NCBI GenBank assembly: GCA_022885665.1
Contig: JAGQDJ010000202.1
Span: 1,798,001 to 1,862,000 of the forward strand
From: Triops longicaudatus
Lineage: Eukaryota; Arthropoda; Branchiopoda; Notostraca; Triopsidae
DNA length: 64,000 nt
Reading direction: 5' to 3'
In this document: positions 34,845 through 47,900 of the stretch, in pieces
Layout: every line of letters starts with the position of its first letter
How positions within the stretch are numbered: position 1 is the first letter of the stretch
Position numbers and translations under genes: made by a program
The notes under the pieces: model-generated
The model's input: only the letters and a program-made list of their open reading frames with translations
Databases searched by the model: none
What the model was told of the DNA's origin: nothing

Positions 34845-37332
34845 TCATACTTTTTGGTATATTTTCGCCATCGCTTGGTTCGTCTGCAGCGTTTGCTTTT
34901 TCTTCATCTCGTACAAGCGAGTTTGAACTGGATTTGACTTGTTGACCCATTTCGCGGACTGCTCTTTCAGCTCTTGCGTCGTAAATAGCCGAGGAAGACC
35001 TTGCAATCCAATATAAAAAATAATTTATGTAATACCTTATCAACCGTTAAACAATAACTGCAACGACTACAGACATAGTATTCAGAAATAGTTGAACGAT
35101 CTTTTTTTTTGACATTTCGCAAAATATTCTAACTTACTTAGTGGCGAAAGAGAAGGGGGCAATCTTGCATTATTAGGAAGACGTTCCACGACTTCTCTCC
35201 GCAACTCGCTTTGCAGCAAACGCATATCATGGGTAAATCGCAGGAATTTGGAACGCGCTTCAGCCCGTGCTATGAAATCCGGCCGTTTCCTTCGTAAGGC
35301 AGCCTAGCAACAGGAATGAATGAACAGGTTAATTCATTCCGCATGGTAGTATGGGTCAAGGCTTTAATACTTGCAAGGTCGGTACCGGTTTGACTCTTTC
35401 TTCACTGTTCCAACAAACACAAAATGCTTCGACTTGGGGTTTAGCGAAGTTTTCCGGCGCCCCGTTGCCAAGGCCGGTACTATTCCTGAGTAAAGAGTCG
35501 GTTGTTTGCACCGCAGTTGTTTTGGTGCCGGCAACTGGACATCCTTGCATACCTGTCGGGTTCTTCTTCTTGGTAAGCGACGGGACTGAAGGCTGCTGGG
35601 TATTTCCGCCAACTTTTGGTCCCAATACCGAGGTTCTCCTACTCACTTTCTCATACGAAGGCTGCTTACTACATATTCCTTCGGTAGAGCGTTTTTTGCT
35701 ATTTAAAGTACCGGGTGCTGAGAGACTAACCGGTTTTGGGCGAATTTCCCCGCTTGGCTTCACACGCAATTTTGATCCCGTCTCCGTTTCTTTTTTTGAT
35801 TTAGGGAGATCGCTACGAGGCCGTAGTATTCCAGGTGATCTGACGACAAGTTTGTGGTTTCCTTGGGTTACTTTTGATTTTGTAGTTTCCGGCTTTTCTG
35901 TCTCAATCTTCCGTTGAGTTACTGGCTCCTTAACGTAGGTATTTTGAGCAAATTCAGTGGATTTTGATCTCAGCACTTCCGGCTTTTCGGCCTCAGGAAT
36001 GTGTAACCTGTCAGGAAGGCGCGCAATGGATGAATTGGATGATTTCGTCACTAAGGAACTACCGTGTTCCTCGTTCTCCTTTCCTCTAGGGACGGATAAT
36101 TGGCTTGATGATGTATGTGTTGATTGTCTTTCTAGGTCAGGATTAACCGATAACTTGTAGTTTCTCTCTAGCCGGTGTAAATAAGCATTAAGACATTGCA
36201 AATGGTCGCGAAGCTGACGGTGAAAACGCAGTTCTGACGCGATATCAGTTTTACGGCTGGATAAAGTCGTGGTTGGTGTTGTGCCTGACCGTGTCTCAGC
36301 GGATTCATCTCGTCCAGATCGTTCGTTTTGGACATACTGTTCATGTGAAACGGTTGGCGGGTGTGAGCTTGGTTGAGTTGGATAAGTGTGACCAGGGTAG
36401 TAAACAAAATCGGACGACTTGGAATCTAAAGTTTGAACTTGGGCGTCTTGTCGATCCGTAGACGAAGAACGGTAGGTCATGATAGGAATGATATGATCAT
36501 CCGACTCCGGGGAGCTGTTGTCTTCTGAATGACAAGAATAGGAATCAGGTATTTTGTCAGAAAAATCCAGCTTACGGGAGGGAGAGTTATAAACCACAGT
36601 TGCTTGAGAGCCAGACGACGACGCTACTGTGCCGGTTTGAGCAGTCATCATCGCATCGGGGCCAACGTCTTGAGAGAAAAATCGCGGTTGGTTCTGAAAG
36701 GATTTACGGTTTTTAAATACACTTAAGGAGTCTAATGAATGTGATTTAAGTGCAGCCAGAGAGCTGTGTACGAGATTAGGGCGTGGTGGTGACTTTTCTT
36801 CAGGTTCGGCCAGAGATTCTTCGAAAGATAGACGCCACATTAGTTTGCTAAGGCGTGACGGCTGACGAGCCGGACTTGAGTGGTTCAATTGTTGATTAAC
36901 TTGAGAGATTTGGAAAGAGCTTGAGGTTTCTGAGAGGGCGGTCGTTGAGCAGTGTAGAGAAGCGCTGGACCCTAGCACCATTCGTTCAATGGTGCTGATG
37001 CCAGCTCGGGTTTTCTCGGCATAACCCAGATCTGCTCCGGAATCCCATTCTAGTCTGCGTGTAGACGATAAACTGGAAACGGAATTGATTGAGGGAGAAA
37101 GTAAGCTTGTATCTGATAAGGGTAATTCGAGAACGGAGTTATTGGCACTGGTGCAACTTGGATGTTCTACTGTAAGCTCCGTTTCCAGTTCGAGTTCATC
37201 CTGCAAACCTACATTAGCTACAGATAACGTTGAAACAGACACACAGCCTATCTCATCTTCGATACAATTTTCACTTTCGTCCACGTCTGTATCAGATGAA
37301 TCGTCGTACAAGAAATATTTTGGATCTAACAT
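34845..37332 (-). CDS. ALMS-motif protein (centrosome/basal-body type), 760 residues
   Basis: Three exons: 37332-35371, 35303-35138, 34999-34845, phases agreeing (2283 bp). The first 650 residues are disordered, Ser-rich, with an acidic N-terminus (DDSSDTDVDESENCIEDE). A short RQLRDHLQCLNAYLHRLE helix lies near residue 380 and basic Ser/Pro sequence follows. The last 105 residues form an ALMS motif: LQAALRRKRPDFIARAEAR, FLRFTHDMRLLQSELRREVV, then RLFTTQELKEQSAKW and YEMKKKQTLQTNQAMAKIY. This motif is shared by ALMS1, CEP295 and C10orf90, which localise to centrioles or basal bodies. The protein is far shorter than human ALMS1 and lacks its repeats, so orthology cannot be assigned. ATG 37332 is the first of the frame. 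It converges with sideroflexin B (274 bp between stops). Confidence 0.88.
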
Positions 37333-38492
37333 TTCCGTTACAACCCTGTGAGATCAAATTTAAACTGATGTAAACAATGCGCCAAAACAGCGCTACGGCA
37401 AGTCAGGGCACTTTAATTTCCTACATTTATTTTGAAAGATGGCGCAAAAGTCGACACAAATTTCAGCGCGGGAAAGAATTAAGAGTCTACATTTCTCACA
37501 AAAGAGACTATAAGCTCTGAAGTTAGGATTCTTAAATTATTTTAAAAACTACTAACTAAAAACAATTTAAAATCCCGCATGCTATGACGTTAATTAGTTT
37601 AATTAAAAAGTAGACGGCATGGTGCGTGAAGGGGAAACTTAAAATTAAAAACTTCAAAATTAAAAGATCAGAATTCCATGATTATTATTTGGGTAATTAA
37701 CCAACAACTAACTGAGCAACGAAACTGAGAACCACCAATTTCCAGGCTTATCTGTACCGTACCTGTATACACGTTCTTCACGAAAATTAATGACAATGAA
37801 ATATTTTACGTCGCGTAATTCCGACAGAAAATGTTCCACAGTACAACCTCCCCAAAACCTGAACAAGTTTTATCAGACAATTAGCTTTTTTTGTACAAGC
37901 TTCACGTGTCCCATTGAAAAGAAAGGCATTTAAGACAATATTTGGTATCACGGACGATCGGCTATAAAGGACGAATTCTTCCTCACCTAGGGTATCCGTA
38001 ATAACGAGGTTTTATTGTAGTAAAAAATTATAAGCATTTCTCACAATCAATTCGCTTCAGGTCTCAAGCGATCACTCTGCAACCCAGGCACTAGGCTGGA
38101 ACATCGTAATTTAATTATTCTCTTTGTCAACTTTTATCAAGACGAAGTCGTATCCATAAAACATATTCATGCCAAACAGTGCTCGTGAACAACGGACATA
38201 AAAATGATTGAAGCTATATTGTATAAATAGTTCCTATCGACACAGCAGATAAAAATTCGCATCGACATAGGGAACGAAATGCAAATCCAAGGCGACTTCC
38301 TTAACGCAAAGATTGCCAAATCAGTCTTCGATAAACAAAAATTCACTCGTTTATAACAGCTACATAAACTATTCTTGGTCCGTTAACAGTGAATAGAACC
38401 TGCGATAAACTTAAAAAAAAAGTGCAACTAGTGTTCCAGGCTATGGTAAAAACAAGGCACATAATAAGACAAGTAATTTCTTCGTTGAGTTC
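37333..38492. other. Region between the ALMS-motif gene and GK5
   Basis: The left end is the promoter side of the ALMS-motif gene, the right end the 3' side of GK5. A pogo-like repeat end lies at 37963-38020. No other feature was found. Confidence 0.5.
37963..38020 (+). mobile_element. Second copy of the pogo-like terminus
   Basis: The segment ends CCGTAATAACGAGGTTTTAT, closely matching the terminus at 112-168 over about 57 bp including the AATTCT and TATCCGT/TGTCCGT blocks. The opposite terminus was not found, so the copy appears truncated or its other end is too diverged to see. Confidence 0.5.
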
Positions 38493-40768
38493 TCAATACC
38501 AATGTTGAAGGCGGCCAATGGCTTTCTTCCAGTTAACATACAAAGGGCCATACTCGATCCAACGACCAGGATCGGGCGTAAAAACACGTTCTACACGTCT
38601 CATCTCCGCAAACTCTTGTTTATCTTTCCAGACACCTACAAAAATTCAAGGATTAAACTTCGCATACTTAATAATGCTATTAGTAAATTAACCCATAGCG
38701 TAGCCTGCCATGTACGCAGCTCCTAACACCGACAGTTCAGACGACGTCGCACGCTCTATTCGCACATTGGTCAGATCCGCTATTAACTGCATGATGAAGT
38801 CGTTCTGAGAAACTCCACCATCCACCCTATACAAAAGCACAACTTTCTAAATATATCCTTACCGCATTTCGATGCAGGTATAAACGCTCGACAGAACGGA
38901 ATTCAAGCCGTCACAAACAGGAGCAATTTCACGCAATTACTGAAACCCTCCCACTGTTCTTTTACACAAGATGTCCCTCGCGCAACGTAAGAGAGTCTTA
39001 CCTAATGTTTACAGCTTGCAGACCTGTTTCTTCTGTCATAACAGTGTACAACTGATGAATGCGGAAAACCAAGCTCTCTACCACTGCTCGAAGCATGTGC
39101 TCTTTCGTTGTGGACGGTTTTAAGCCAACAAAACCTGAAGCTGCCGTATCATCGTTAACAGGTGCCTAATGCGATCTCTCATAAAAACGCTAGACAATCG
39201 CATTCAAATTTACCTGAATGCCACTGAAAGCTGGAATAAAATAAGTTTCGTGGCTGTCTGGTACTGACGTCACAATATCCAAAATATCATTTACGCTTTT
39301 AAATAGCCCGATCTTCTTACACCATTCGATGGCAGTACCCGTATCACTCGAATTGCCTTCTGCGACGTACGTCAAATTTTCGCCGATTTTCCAACCGACC
39401 ACCGGGTACAAGCCTGTAATTATTTCATAATTTTGTTAGCTTTCACGATTACTGAAATAAAAAATCAGACATTCCAGCATTCATTACAATGACAAGATAC
39501 ATGAAACAAAACGTCAGCAGGCGTGAGCCTAGACTTAATGACAAATAAAATACCACGTTAAGAAATATAATTAAGTACAGATATGGAGACAAATCACCTG
39601 CAACAGACGCGTGTGGCTTCTTTCCAGTATTGAGTGACAGAAAGGAACCAGTTCCCATCGTCAAACGAATATCACCGGGTTGGAAACAACAATTGCCAAA
39701 CAGCGAAGCTCCTTGGTCCGATACCTTGTTTCAAAACTTACGTTATTTTTTTTCTTCACATCAATGCTAAACTCACAACACATCTAATAGGAATTTCTTC
39801 TCCAAAAATTTCGGCCGCAACTGAGCCAAAATCGCCCGCAGAGTCTCGCAATTCGGGCAAAAAGTTGTCCATATCTTCAATAGGAAAATTGAGCATTTTG
39901 AAGGCCCAGGGGCCCCATTCCATTGTATAAGGATCAAAGAAGCCTGTTGCACTCGCGTTGCTAAAATCGGTAGCGTAAACACGCCCTTTGGTCAATTTAT
40001 ATAAAAGCCAGGTATCAATTGTGCCAAAGAGTGCTTTGCCTTCATGGGCTCGACGTTTCAAGGCACTGACGTGTTCCAAGGCCCACAACAAACGCATTAT
40101 AACCTACAGAAAAACATTTTGCTGAAAGGTATTCCCTTAGGAAAACTAGACCAGGAAAACATACCTGAGCATTCATGAGCTTAAAAACACTTCCAGACAA
40201 ATAACGAGGATTGCGGGTGAATAAGTGCATAAACTTGGAGCCTATTCTCAGACCCTAAAAGGTTTCATGGAAAAGAGGGTTGTGAATTCCCCAACTTTGG
40301 CAGATAGGAATATATTACCTTCACAGATAAAGAATTGTTCCAGCTTTGTACTAAACGATCTGCCCGGAGATCTTTCCAAGTGATAAAATTGTGAAATTCT
40401 TTCCCAGTGTCTTTATCCCATGTTGTAAATGTGGAACGTTGTGTCGCTAAACCGATTGCTGCAATTTCAGACGGTTTCAGTTCAGCTTGTTCCAAGGCAC
40501 TTCTTACAGTCGTCTGGAATTTGGTCCATAAATCTTCGGGTTTAATTTCCACCCATCCTTGATGAGGATAGATTAAGGGAACCTTTAAAAGCACCAAAAA
40601 TTATGTGTCGCCAGATTAAAAAATGGTTGGCATAATGAAAAATACCTTGTCTATCACAGAAGCGAGGACATTGGACTTGTGGTCATAGATATAGCACCGA
40701 ATAGTTGTCGTACCAATATCAACTGCCGCAATATATTTCCGCCGACTCCGCCGCTGATCCGACGACAT
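38493..40768 (-). CDS. GK5: Glycerol kinase 5-type FGGY kinase, 523 residues
   Basis: Nine exons: 40768-40646, 40582-40319, 40254-40165, 40103-39777, 39724-39598, 39413-39214, 39165-39002, 38826-38693, 38635-38493. All junctions agree in phase (1572 bp). FGGY kinases phosphorylate polyols; GK5 is a diverged glycerol kinase, linked in mouse skin to sterol regulation. Domain order: phosphate-binding AAVDIGTTTIR (14-24), PHQGWVEIKPEDLW, GLATQRSTFTTWDKDTGKEF, FITWKDLRAD, GTIDTWLLYKLTKGRVYATD plus FSNASATGFFDP, ADQ-type VSDQGASLFG, RLTMGTGSFLSLNTG, NSSDTGTAIEW, and RVDGGVSQNDFIMQLIADL. The length and C-terminal WKKAIGR match GK5 (human 529) better than GK. In position three of the usual ADQ the sequence is SDQ. 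Confidence 0.95.
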
Positions 40769-42830
40769 CACGAATGTGCGATTATTTCCCGATGCGGAGT
40801 GATCTGGTCTGACATCGAACGATGGCTATGACGAAGTGCGAGAATGTAGTAAAGAATAAATGAATGATGGAGATAAGATTGCTGTTCTAGTCTCCCAACC
40901 CCCCTTCCCGCGCTCTTTTGTTTCCCAGGACAGTGTGGACTTGGGAATAGAGAGCGAAAGCCCGGACACCTACTGATAAGAAACGCTATTTCTATAAGAC
41001 AGACATCACATGAATATATTACGGTTTAAAAAAAAGAAAAAACGAAACAATTTCCGTTCCACATGTTAGTTACGCAAGTGTTGTATTTTACTGGTTAAAG
41101 TTACGACTGTACCCTTCCCTCCGATTTATAAAATTTAATAACAAGAAAGGTCGTTTCTAGGTTTTGTGGGCTTTATTCTTCTTCTGAATACAATAGGATG
41201 CCTTCCTTTTGTAATTAGATTTTTCCTGGCAATACAATATAAAAAGCTTTAGGAGTTATGTTACATGTTTGTTAGTCTGTTAATTACAATTATAGCAAAT
41301 TATAGGCTCTGTTTATTTAAGGAAAAAGAAAACAGAATTGACAGGAGATTCTAAATGAAAATATGTTGTTTTAGTTTAGTGAATGTCTTACCGGGTATAA
41401 AATGTGCGATTTCTGTGTAACGTGAGCTAATTAAGACAAGGAAACTCAACGGAACCAAGTTTACATTGAACAGCAGTTAACTTGCCGTGGAACAAGTGGT
41501 CGTGTTTCGATTATACGAAAAGATTAGCCATAAGGCTGCAAACTTACCACATGATGGCGCATATGTCGCTATTAAAATGTAAATAATCTGTGTAAATGAA
41601 ACCAAGTAATGGCTCGAATTTCTAACGACTTCCAAGTCAACAAGACTTAACACTTGACTGGTCAAGAGTTTGCTGTAAAGGGTATGAAACAGTCTTTAAA
41701 TTAAAGATTTATCTAAAAGTTCCTCATATTCCGGTTACTGTTCCGGCTATGCTGGATTACTTTTCCTATTAATTATTGGCGATATATATGCATTACAGAC
41801 AAGGCAACATAAACTGTGCATAAATAAGTTTACCGTATAACCCTTGTGCAATGCAGGGTTATTGAAGCAGTACTGAAATACCTCCTAAGTTTCAGAGCTT
41901 TGTATGAAAGGGTAAGGGCTTGTTGAAATTCGATTTTAAAGTCTCATACCATGTCATTTAGTTCTGGGTAGTTTTGTAAATCCTGATATTCAGGTTTTGA
42001 ACATTGCAACGCTTTTAATCGGGACATCGGTTCTAGTGCTTTTTATGCTATGAGCTCCACGACCTCGTTTATTTATTTATTTTTGTTTTGTTTATTTTGT
42101 AATTTGGCATCATGTGCACTTCCAGTTTCTCAAGCAAACTCACCAATGACGTTTTACGTTTCCATTCTGCTGAACGTTTAAAACTGGATGGTTTTCTACC
42201 GCACTCTGCACGCGTTTGATTATGGCGCAATTAAAATGACTCACGTGTCAGAAGTTTCCCAGAGATAGAGTGAAATTAAGATTTCCAATAATCTATAGAA
42301 ATTGTACTATGTTCTCGGTTTCAAGAAAACACCACTCACACCGCCTTCTTACGGAATATAATGATTCTTATAAATCACATTTTAAACGAGTTTAACAAAG
42401 TTTCAATATTTGGTTGGAAATTTCTGACTTGGCTTGTGTTGAGCTTTTATTAGTTATTTGTTCTTTTTAGAAGGCGGTTTGCTTTTGATCGGTGCTTGTG
42501 ATATTGAATATTTGCTCAGTGGATAAATGTAGGAAAAGTGTGTTTATTCTGACGCAAAAAGATAGGCAAAGTTAAAGACAAGTACCGTGCATCCTGTGCG
42601 AGGTCAACGTGCCTGCTCGCGCCACACATCACGACAGCGAATTTTCTGCCAAATAAGGTGTTACCTTGCAATTACCTACTCCGGCTAGCTGGTAATATTG
42701 TCTGCTTTCTTCCTTGAATCTTTTCCTTTCCCACGAAATCTGCACCAAGAAGTAGAAGCTTTGCCAAATAACGAAATAGGAAATTAATGAAACGGCAAAA
42801 GATATTTTGCCTGCAGTTTACTTTTCTTTA

Positions 42831-42860
42831 TTTATTATAACGTAATTACAGATTAATTTA
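42831..42860. repeat. Dispersed 30-bp repeat, copy 1
   Basis: TTTATTATAACGTAATTACA followed by GATTAATTTA. The second copy lies 1.8 kb to the right in the same orientation; flanks do not match. Confidence 0.6.
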
Positions 42861-44644
42861 ATTTTGTCCTTTTAAGAGGACTTCGGAAATTTACAGTGTA
42901 GCAAGTCAGCTTAATGTTCAAATTGATACAGTGAATGAATGACTTTACTTCTTCCATGTATTTGAATTGATATAAATAGCTCATTAAATCAAAATTTTAA
43001 AAGCAATTAATCACAAGGGACGTATCGCTTTGTGCAATCTTGGACTGCTGAAGTCTATCATTTTTGTGGACTAATATAACTATAACTTGTATCGACTATT
43101 TGTCAAGGTGTATTAGAGCTGTGATAAGTTGCACACAGCTGCTCTTCAGAAAAGGGGAAGTACCCACGCTATGAAATCACGTCTCACATTTTTCTCAATG
43201 GCTTCGTGCCCCGACATCGAAGCCTGCCACTGGATCATATGTCGGATAGTTTATAGAATCCCTACTGTTCATATTATCGATTCAAGTTACACGGAACTTT
43301 CCCAGGAAACCGTTAGTCGTCTAATGGTTCATTTTAAATCGTGAATTTACGAATTATCCCAGTACGGTCGAGTTACATACCTTAGACAGAGACATAAGCC
43401 ATTGCAAGTAAATCTGCCGTTTGTTTGTAGCTATACAAAACCGTCGTGTCTAAACCAAATCGGCTTGACTTTTAAATTAGGGACTAAGCCCGTTCTCATA
43501 ATAATTTTCATAATGTAGTTCGTAATTTAACGTTTCATCATAAAATCTTTCTGTGATTGAAGATAAAAGCAAATTATTGATAGCTAAATATGAATCTCAT
43601 TTGTATTTATTCCATTAATTTATTTTCTAGTTACAATACTCAGTATTTGTTTAGTTACTAGGTTGGCACACCCCTTTTCTTCAAGGGGAACATGCCTTAA
43701 ACGTTTCATTTCACTTTCCGGAAATGGAAGATCGAAATTAGGATTCCTATGTCAAATAATTTATCACCAAGTCAAACATTTTCCAATATATTCCACCTTA
43801 TAAGCGTGAGTTATGGTTAAATGATTGCTTCGACTTGTGATGGGTGTTCCGGCAGAAAAACACGGTTTAACTTTTCTTAGTTTTTTTTTCTCTTTCGAGA
43901 ACGGACTATTTTTCAAAGACTTGCAAAGTGCAAGGACGTGTTTCTTTCTAGTGGCTTTTCACGCCATGAATCCTTCCACTTTATTGAAATTAAAATTACG
44001 TGAAGCTAGTCAGCTACAGGAATAAATACTTAATTCTGGCAGCCGTTGATTCCATAGAAGTCACTGTAATTTACACATTTCATTCTCGTTGTCTTTGATG
44101 ACGCGCTTTCGTGGAGGCAATGAAAAATGACGTGGGAGTTTCAATTCACGAATAATTTTGTATTAACTTAATCTTCTTTGACGACCTTTTTGATGCTCAG
44201 TAGCAGGCAAGGTTTGTCAGCTTTCCTAGAGGATCAGTCATACAAAGGCTCTTTATTTTCTGAGACGCATGGACTGGAAAGCTCTGCACACCTTCTTGAG
44301 ATACTCGGAATTAAGTCAAGTCACCCCAACTCTCTAATTACCTTATCCTTCTTTTGCTCGTTCTCATCCTTCATTTTGTGGCAGGTGAGTTATACCATTA
44401 AGCCTAGAAGGGTTTTTCGATCGCTCAAAAGAAAACTCAGCGTGAACAGCCACTTCTGCTCAATGCTCTTTTCATAGCCAAGACACTACTAATAAGACTC
44501 ATCTTATTTTCTTAGAAAAACCCTTGAGCCTTTGACTGATTACCAGACTTAATTCATATGATTTGACGAACGTTACTACCCTGAGGAGTTTAAATCAGAT
44601 TCCTGATGAAGGAATAAAAGTCCAGCAGTTATCACAGTATTAAA

Positions 44645-44674
44645 TTTATTATAACGTATTTACAGATTAATTTA
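44645..44674. repeat. Dispersed 30-bp repeat, copy 2
   Basis: Same as copy 1 except T for A at position 15. It lies about 250 bp beyond the stop codon of the HLH gene, on its 3' side. Confidence 0.6.
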
Positions 44675-44926
44675 GCGCATTAGTCACACAGGAAGCATAT
44701 GGGTATTACAGACAACGGTCGTAATTTTCCAGAAAATTAACACATAATTGCAAAAAAAAGTTGAGTTTGATGTACACAACGTCTCACTCCCACAAACTTT
44801 ATTCCACTCCGAACATAGATGGATTCGAAAATATTCTCCGTGTAAAAAATTCTGCCTTTTCAAGTCATCATTCAGACAAAAAGTTTTGCAACAATCAATA
44901 TGGAAGGCAAATCTTGGCAAATGGTT

Positions 44927-47900
44927 TTATTGTTTTCTTCTTTTGGCCATACGGTCGGCTTTCTCCATAAAAGACGGCAGTCGTTTGGAACGCTCGCGTT
45001 GTAAATGGCTAAGAAAGGCGTTGGTAGTTCGAGATGACAGCATTTCATGTACTAAGTCCCGTAATTGACGAGGCTCAGTGGGAATGCTCGACGGTTCACC
45101 TGAAACATATAAGGAAAAGAGAAACCTATTAAGCATCGTGTTTCATGACTTCATATACAACTCATGACCATTTACGCCAAACTACGAGCTTGCAATATTT
45201 AGAGCTTATTCTTTTCACGTAACTTCCAGATAAATCATGTGTAGATCAGAAAATGGAATCAAGATGACAGGCTAGTGTAGCACAGTAAACCGTTTTTTCC
45301 TCACCTAAAAAAGAAATGTATGGTACACCCCTGTGGATACCATATTTCCACTTTAGAAAACAACATTTACCAAACGAGCGAGCCCTAGAGCTATTGTTTC
45401 ACTTTCAGGACAGCTCTACCAATTTTAGGAACGAAAACTCGCTTATCTCTTTTTTATGTAAAGCTTAAAAGGAGAGAAAACTTTTCATCCTTCCAGCCCT
45501 AAAGCTACAGAAAAAAATGGTCGTCTTCGAACCATCTGGTTTCCGAAAATACAGTGCTTTATACGTTATCGCCTTTCCTGTAATCACGTCAAGTTCCTTT
45601 AAACCTGAGTGTTCTCTTCTCCAGACACTTGATAATCGTTATATCAACCTTGTTCTTCTTTTCTTTCTGTTGTAGATTTCCAAAGGGGGATTTTCGGAGG
45701 TGACAAGACAAGTAGCCTATACTTAACATGGATGTTGTTAAACCGTCATAGGAAATCCTCATTCTTGAAATCTTGGGCCATGACCAAGTCCGTTATGGCA
45801 TTATCTGTGTCTAGCATCTCCCATCGCGTCCTTTTTGCGTCGCTTTTCCAAGTTTTGAAGTAAAGTCGAAAAATGAAGGAGTCATAAAATTCCACTACCC
45901 TTTTGTTCAGGCGAACCGTCAGGTTGTCGCCAATCGCATTGTGCTAGTTGAGACGAAAACATTAGTATGTCCACTCTTTATCCTTTGGAAGAACTATGAC
46001 GTGGGGAGGTCTTACACTTTTAGAGCCTTCTTTGCATACAAGTTGAGTGGCCCCTGGCGTCCAACCGCGAGAAAAGTTCAAGAAGCGTCACATTAACACG
46101 GTAGCTCCAATAGATTGATACATTCATAGCACAAAACCAACAACTTTTCCTTTTCTTAGACACACACACATGAGGACCATTCGGAATCTTCCTTTGTTCC
46201 TGTATGCTTGACGTTTTATAGAGCCAATTAATGTCTGGCCAAGTGGAAGTAATGATGTGAAACTTATTTTTCCTTTTCTCACAGGGCGGACCGTGTTCTT
46301 CCAAAAAACGCCCCTCGGAAAGAAAAGGGACAATCTTTTGTTGTAAAGCAGTTTGTCGAATATCTTCTTTCCTAGCCATTGGTACCAAAAAAACCAAGGA
46401 CGTAACAAATCGGTTTAAAACCTTGCTGGTATAATTCTTAGTGACTTGAAACTTAGGGTAATTTAGTTTCCGTGCCTTCGTGCCATTAAGGTAGAACGTA
46501 TAAAACTAGGCCTAGAATAGTTAACGAAAAACTACTATGTATTCAGCTTGTGTGCTTCTTACATTGTAAAGCAGTTAAACAAAAAACACCTGAAGTACTC
46601 TGATTGCTGACATGGTAAATGGCGACTAAACTGCAACAATTAATATTGGACTCTGAAGGGGTTTCTTGACACTGATTACGTCATTCTGATACTTTGCCAA
46701 AAGTTCAGCGGTGTGCCGTCACAAGGTACTAAGGGCAAGGAAATGAGGGGACGGTCATACTAGCATGTTGAGGCATGCTCATATTTGGTGGCCTTTATTT
46801 ATCCATGGACGCAGTATAGAGTACATACAAAGATAGTATGCGAAAGTGCCAGTTGAACCATGTATGGTTTGTATTTCTGCACTACATCATTCCTATATTA
46901 TGGATGGTGTTACCAAGCACCGAAACCTTACAAGTACACGCCGTTTACAATGCAGGCATGCATGATACGTTATGCTTGACTGTTTTTGAAATTTGCTATC
47001 TTGTACAGGTGGCTATTTGCATATCCTATCGAGCGCTTACTTCATCAGTTAAGGCATCAGTTAGTGTTACGTGGGTTTAATTGCTTGATACGTTTTTGGG
47101 CACAACTACCTTTCCAACGAATATTATTGACCGATTGTTCATAACTGCCTTTATGGCGACACCAGCGCTGCCATCTTTGAGCTTCCACGTCGTGCATTCC
47201 CACTGCTGAGGCTTGACTGGCGAAAAGCCGATACGGCGGGAAATAACCGCCACTGAAGACCATATACGGCGAAGTGAATTTGCAAATATGTCAAAACCCC
47301 CAACGATGAAACATTTTCGGGCATTGAATTGATTTTTGTCCAAACTTGAACACAACGTTGTCCAAATAGTAAATCTAACCGCTTAATTCTATGGTGCCTC
47401 ATCCTTACAGCATTCTAACGAACGCTACGCATGAGTACTTTTGAAGTCGTACCACGTATCCCACTTTGCATTTCAGTTCAGCGCAACACTCTACTTATCC
47501 AAATTGCCAGTATGACAAGACATACTGTCAGTCATTTCTGGGCGCTAAAAAACTACGGTGTCACTGCCAAAGGCCAAGGATCTTACATGTTCCCATTTTG
47601 GCTCGATAAACATCGTAAAAAGAGCTCCAAAAGTGGGAAATGCCAGCCTGTACACAAATAAAGAGATAGGAATCTTTGACCAGCGTATTGTAAAGAATGG
47701 TTTCTGTACGCTTCTGGGACATGTTACTCGAAATACTTTCCTAATAGTGCTGTAAGGGACCCTGGCATTATTAAAGAAGGGGACGGAACCTACTTTTTTT
47801 AACCGTTCGCCCTAACGTACAACACCTGGCAAGTGTGAATACTACGGGCCAGGGGCGTGAAGCACAGGAAATAAAGCAGTTTCTTTTTAAAAGAAAACAA

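Larger units (their letters stand above)
40769..44926. other. Intergenic region between GK5 and the HLH gene
   Basis: About 4.2 kb without a convincing exon. Open frames reach 99 codons (44178-44477) but show no protein features or splice support. A 30-bp sequence at 42831-42860 recurs at 44645-44674 with a single mismatch. Confidence 0.45.

Noticed and set aside
35351..35917. A 188-codon plus-strand open frame
   Set aside because: It is the antisense shadow of the large first exon of the ALMS-motif gene.
46020..46397. A 125-codon minus-strand open frame
   Set aside because: No recognisable domain or splice context and a second overlapping frame of similar length; treated as chance.
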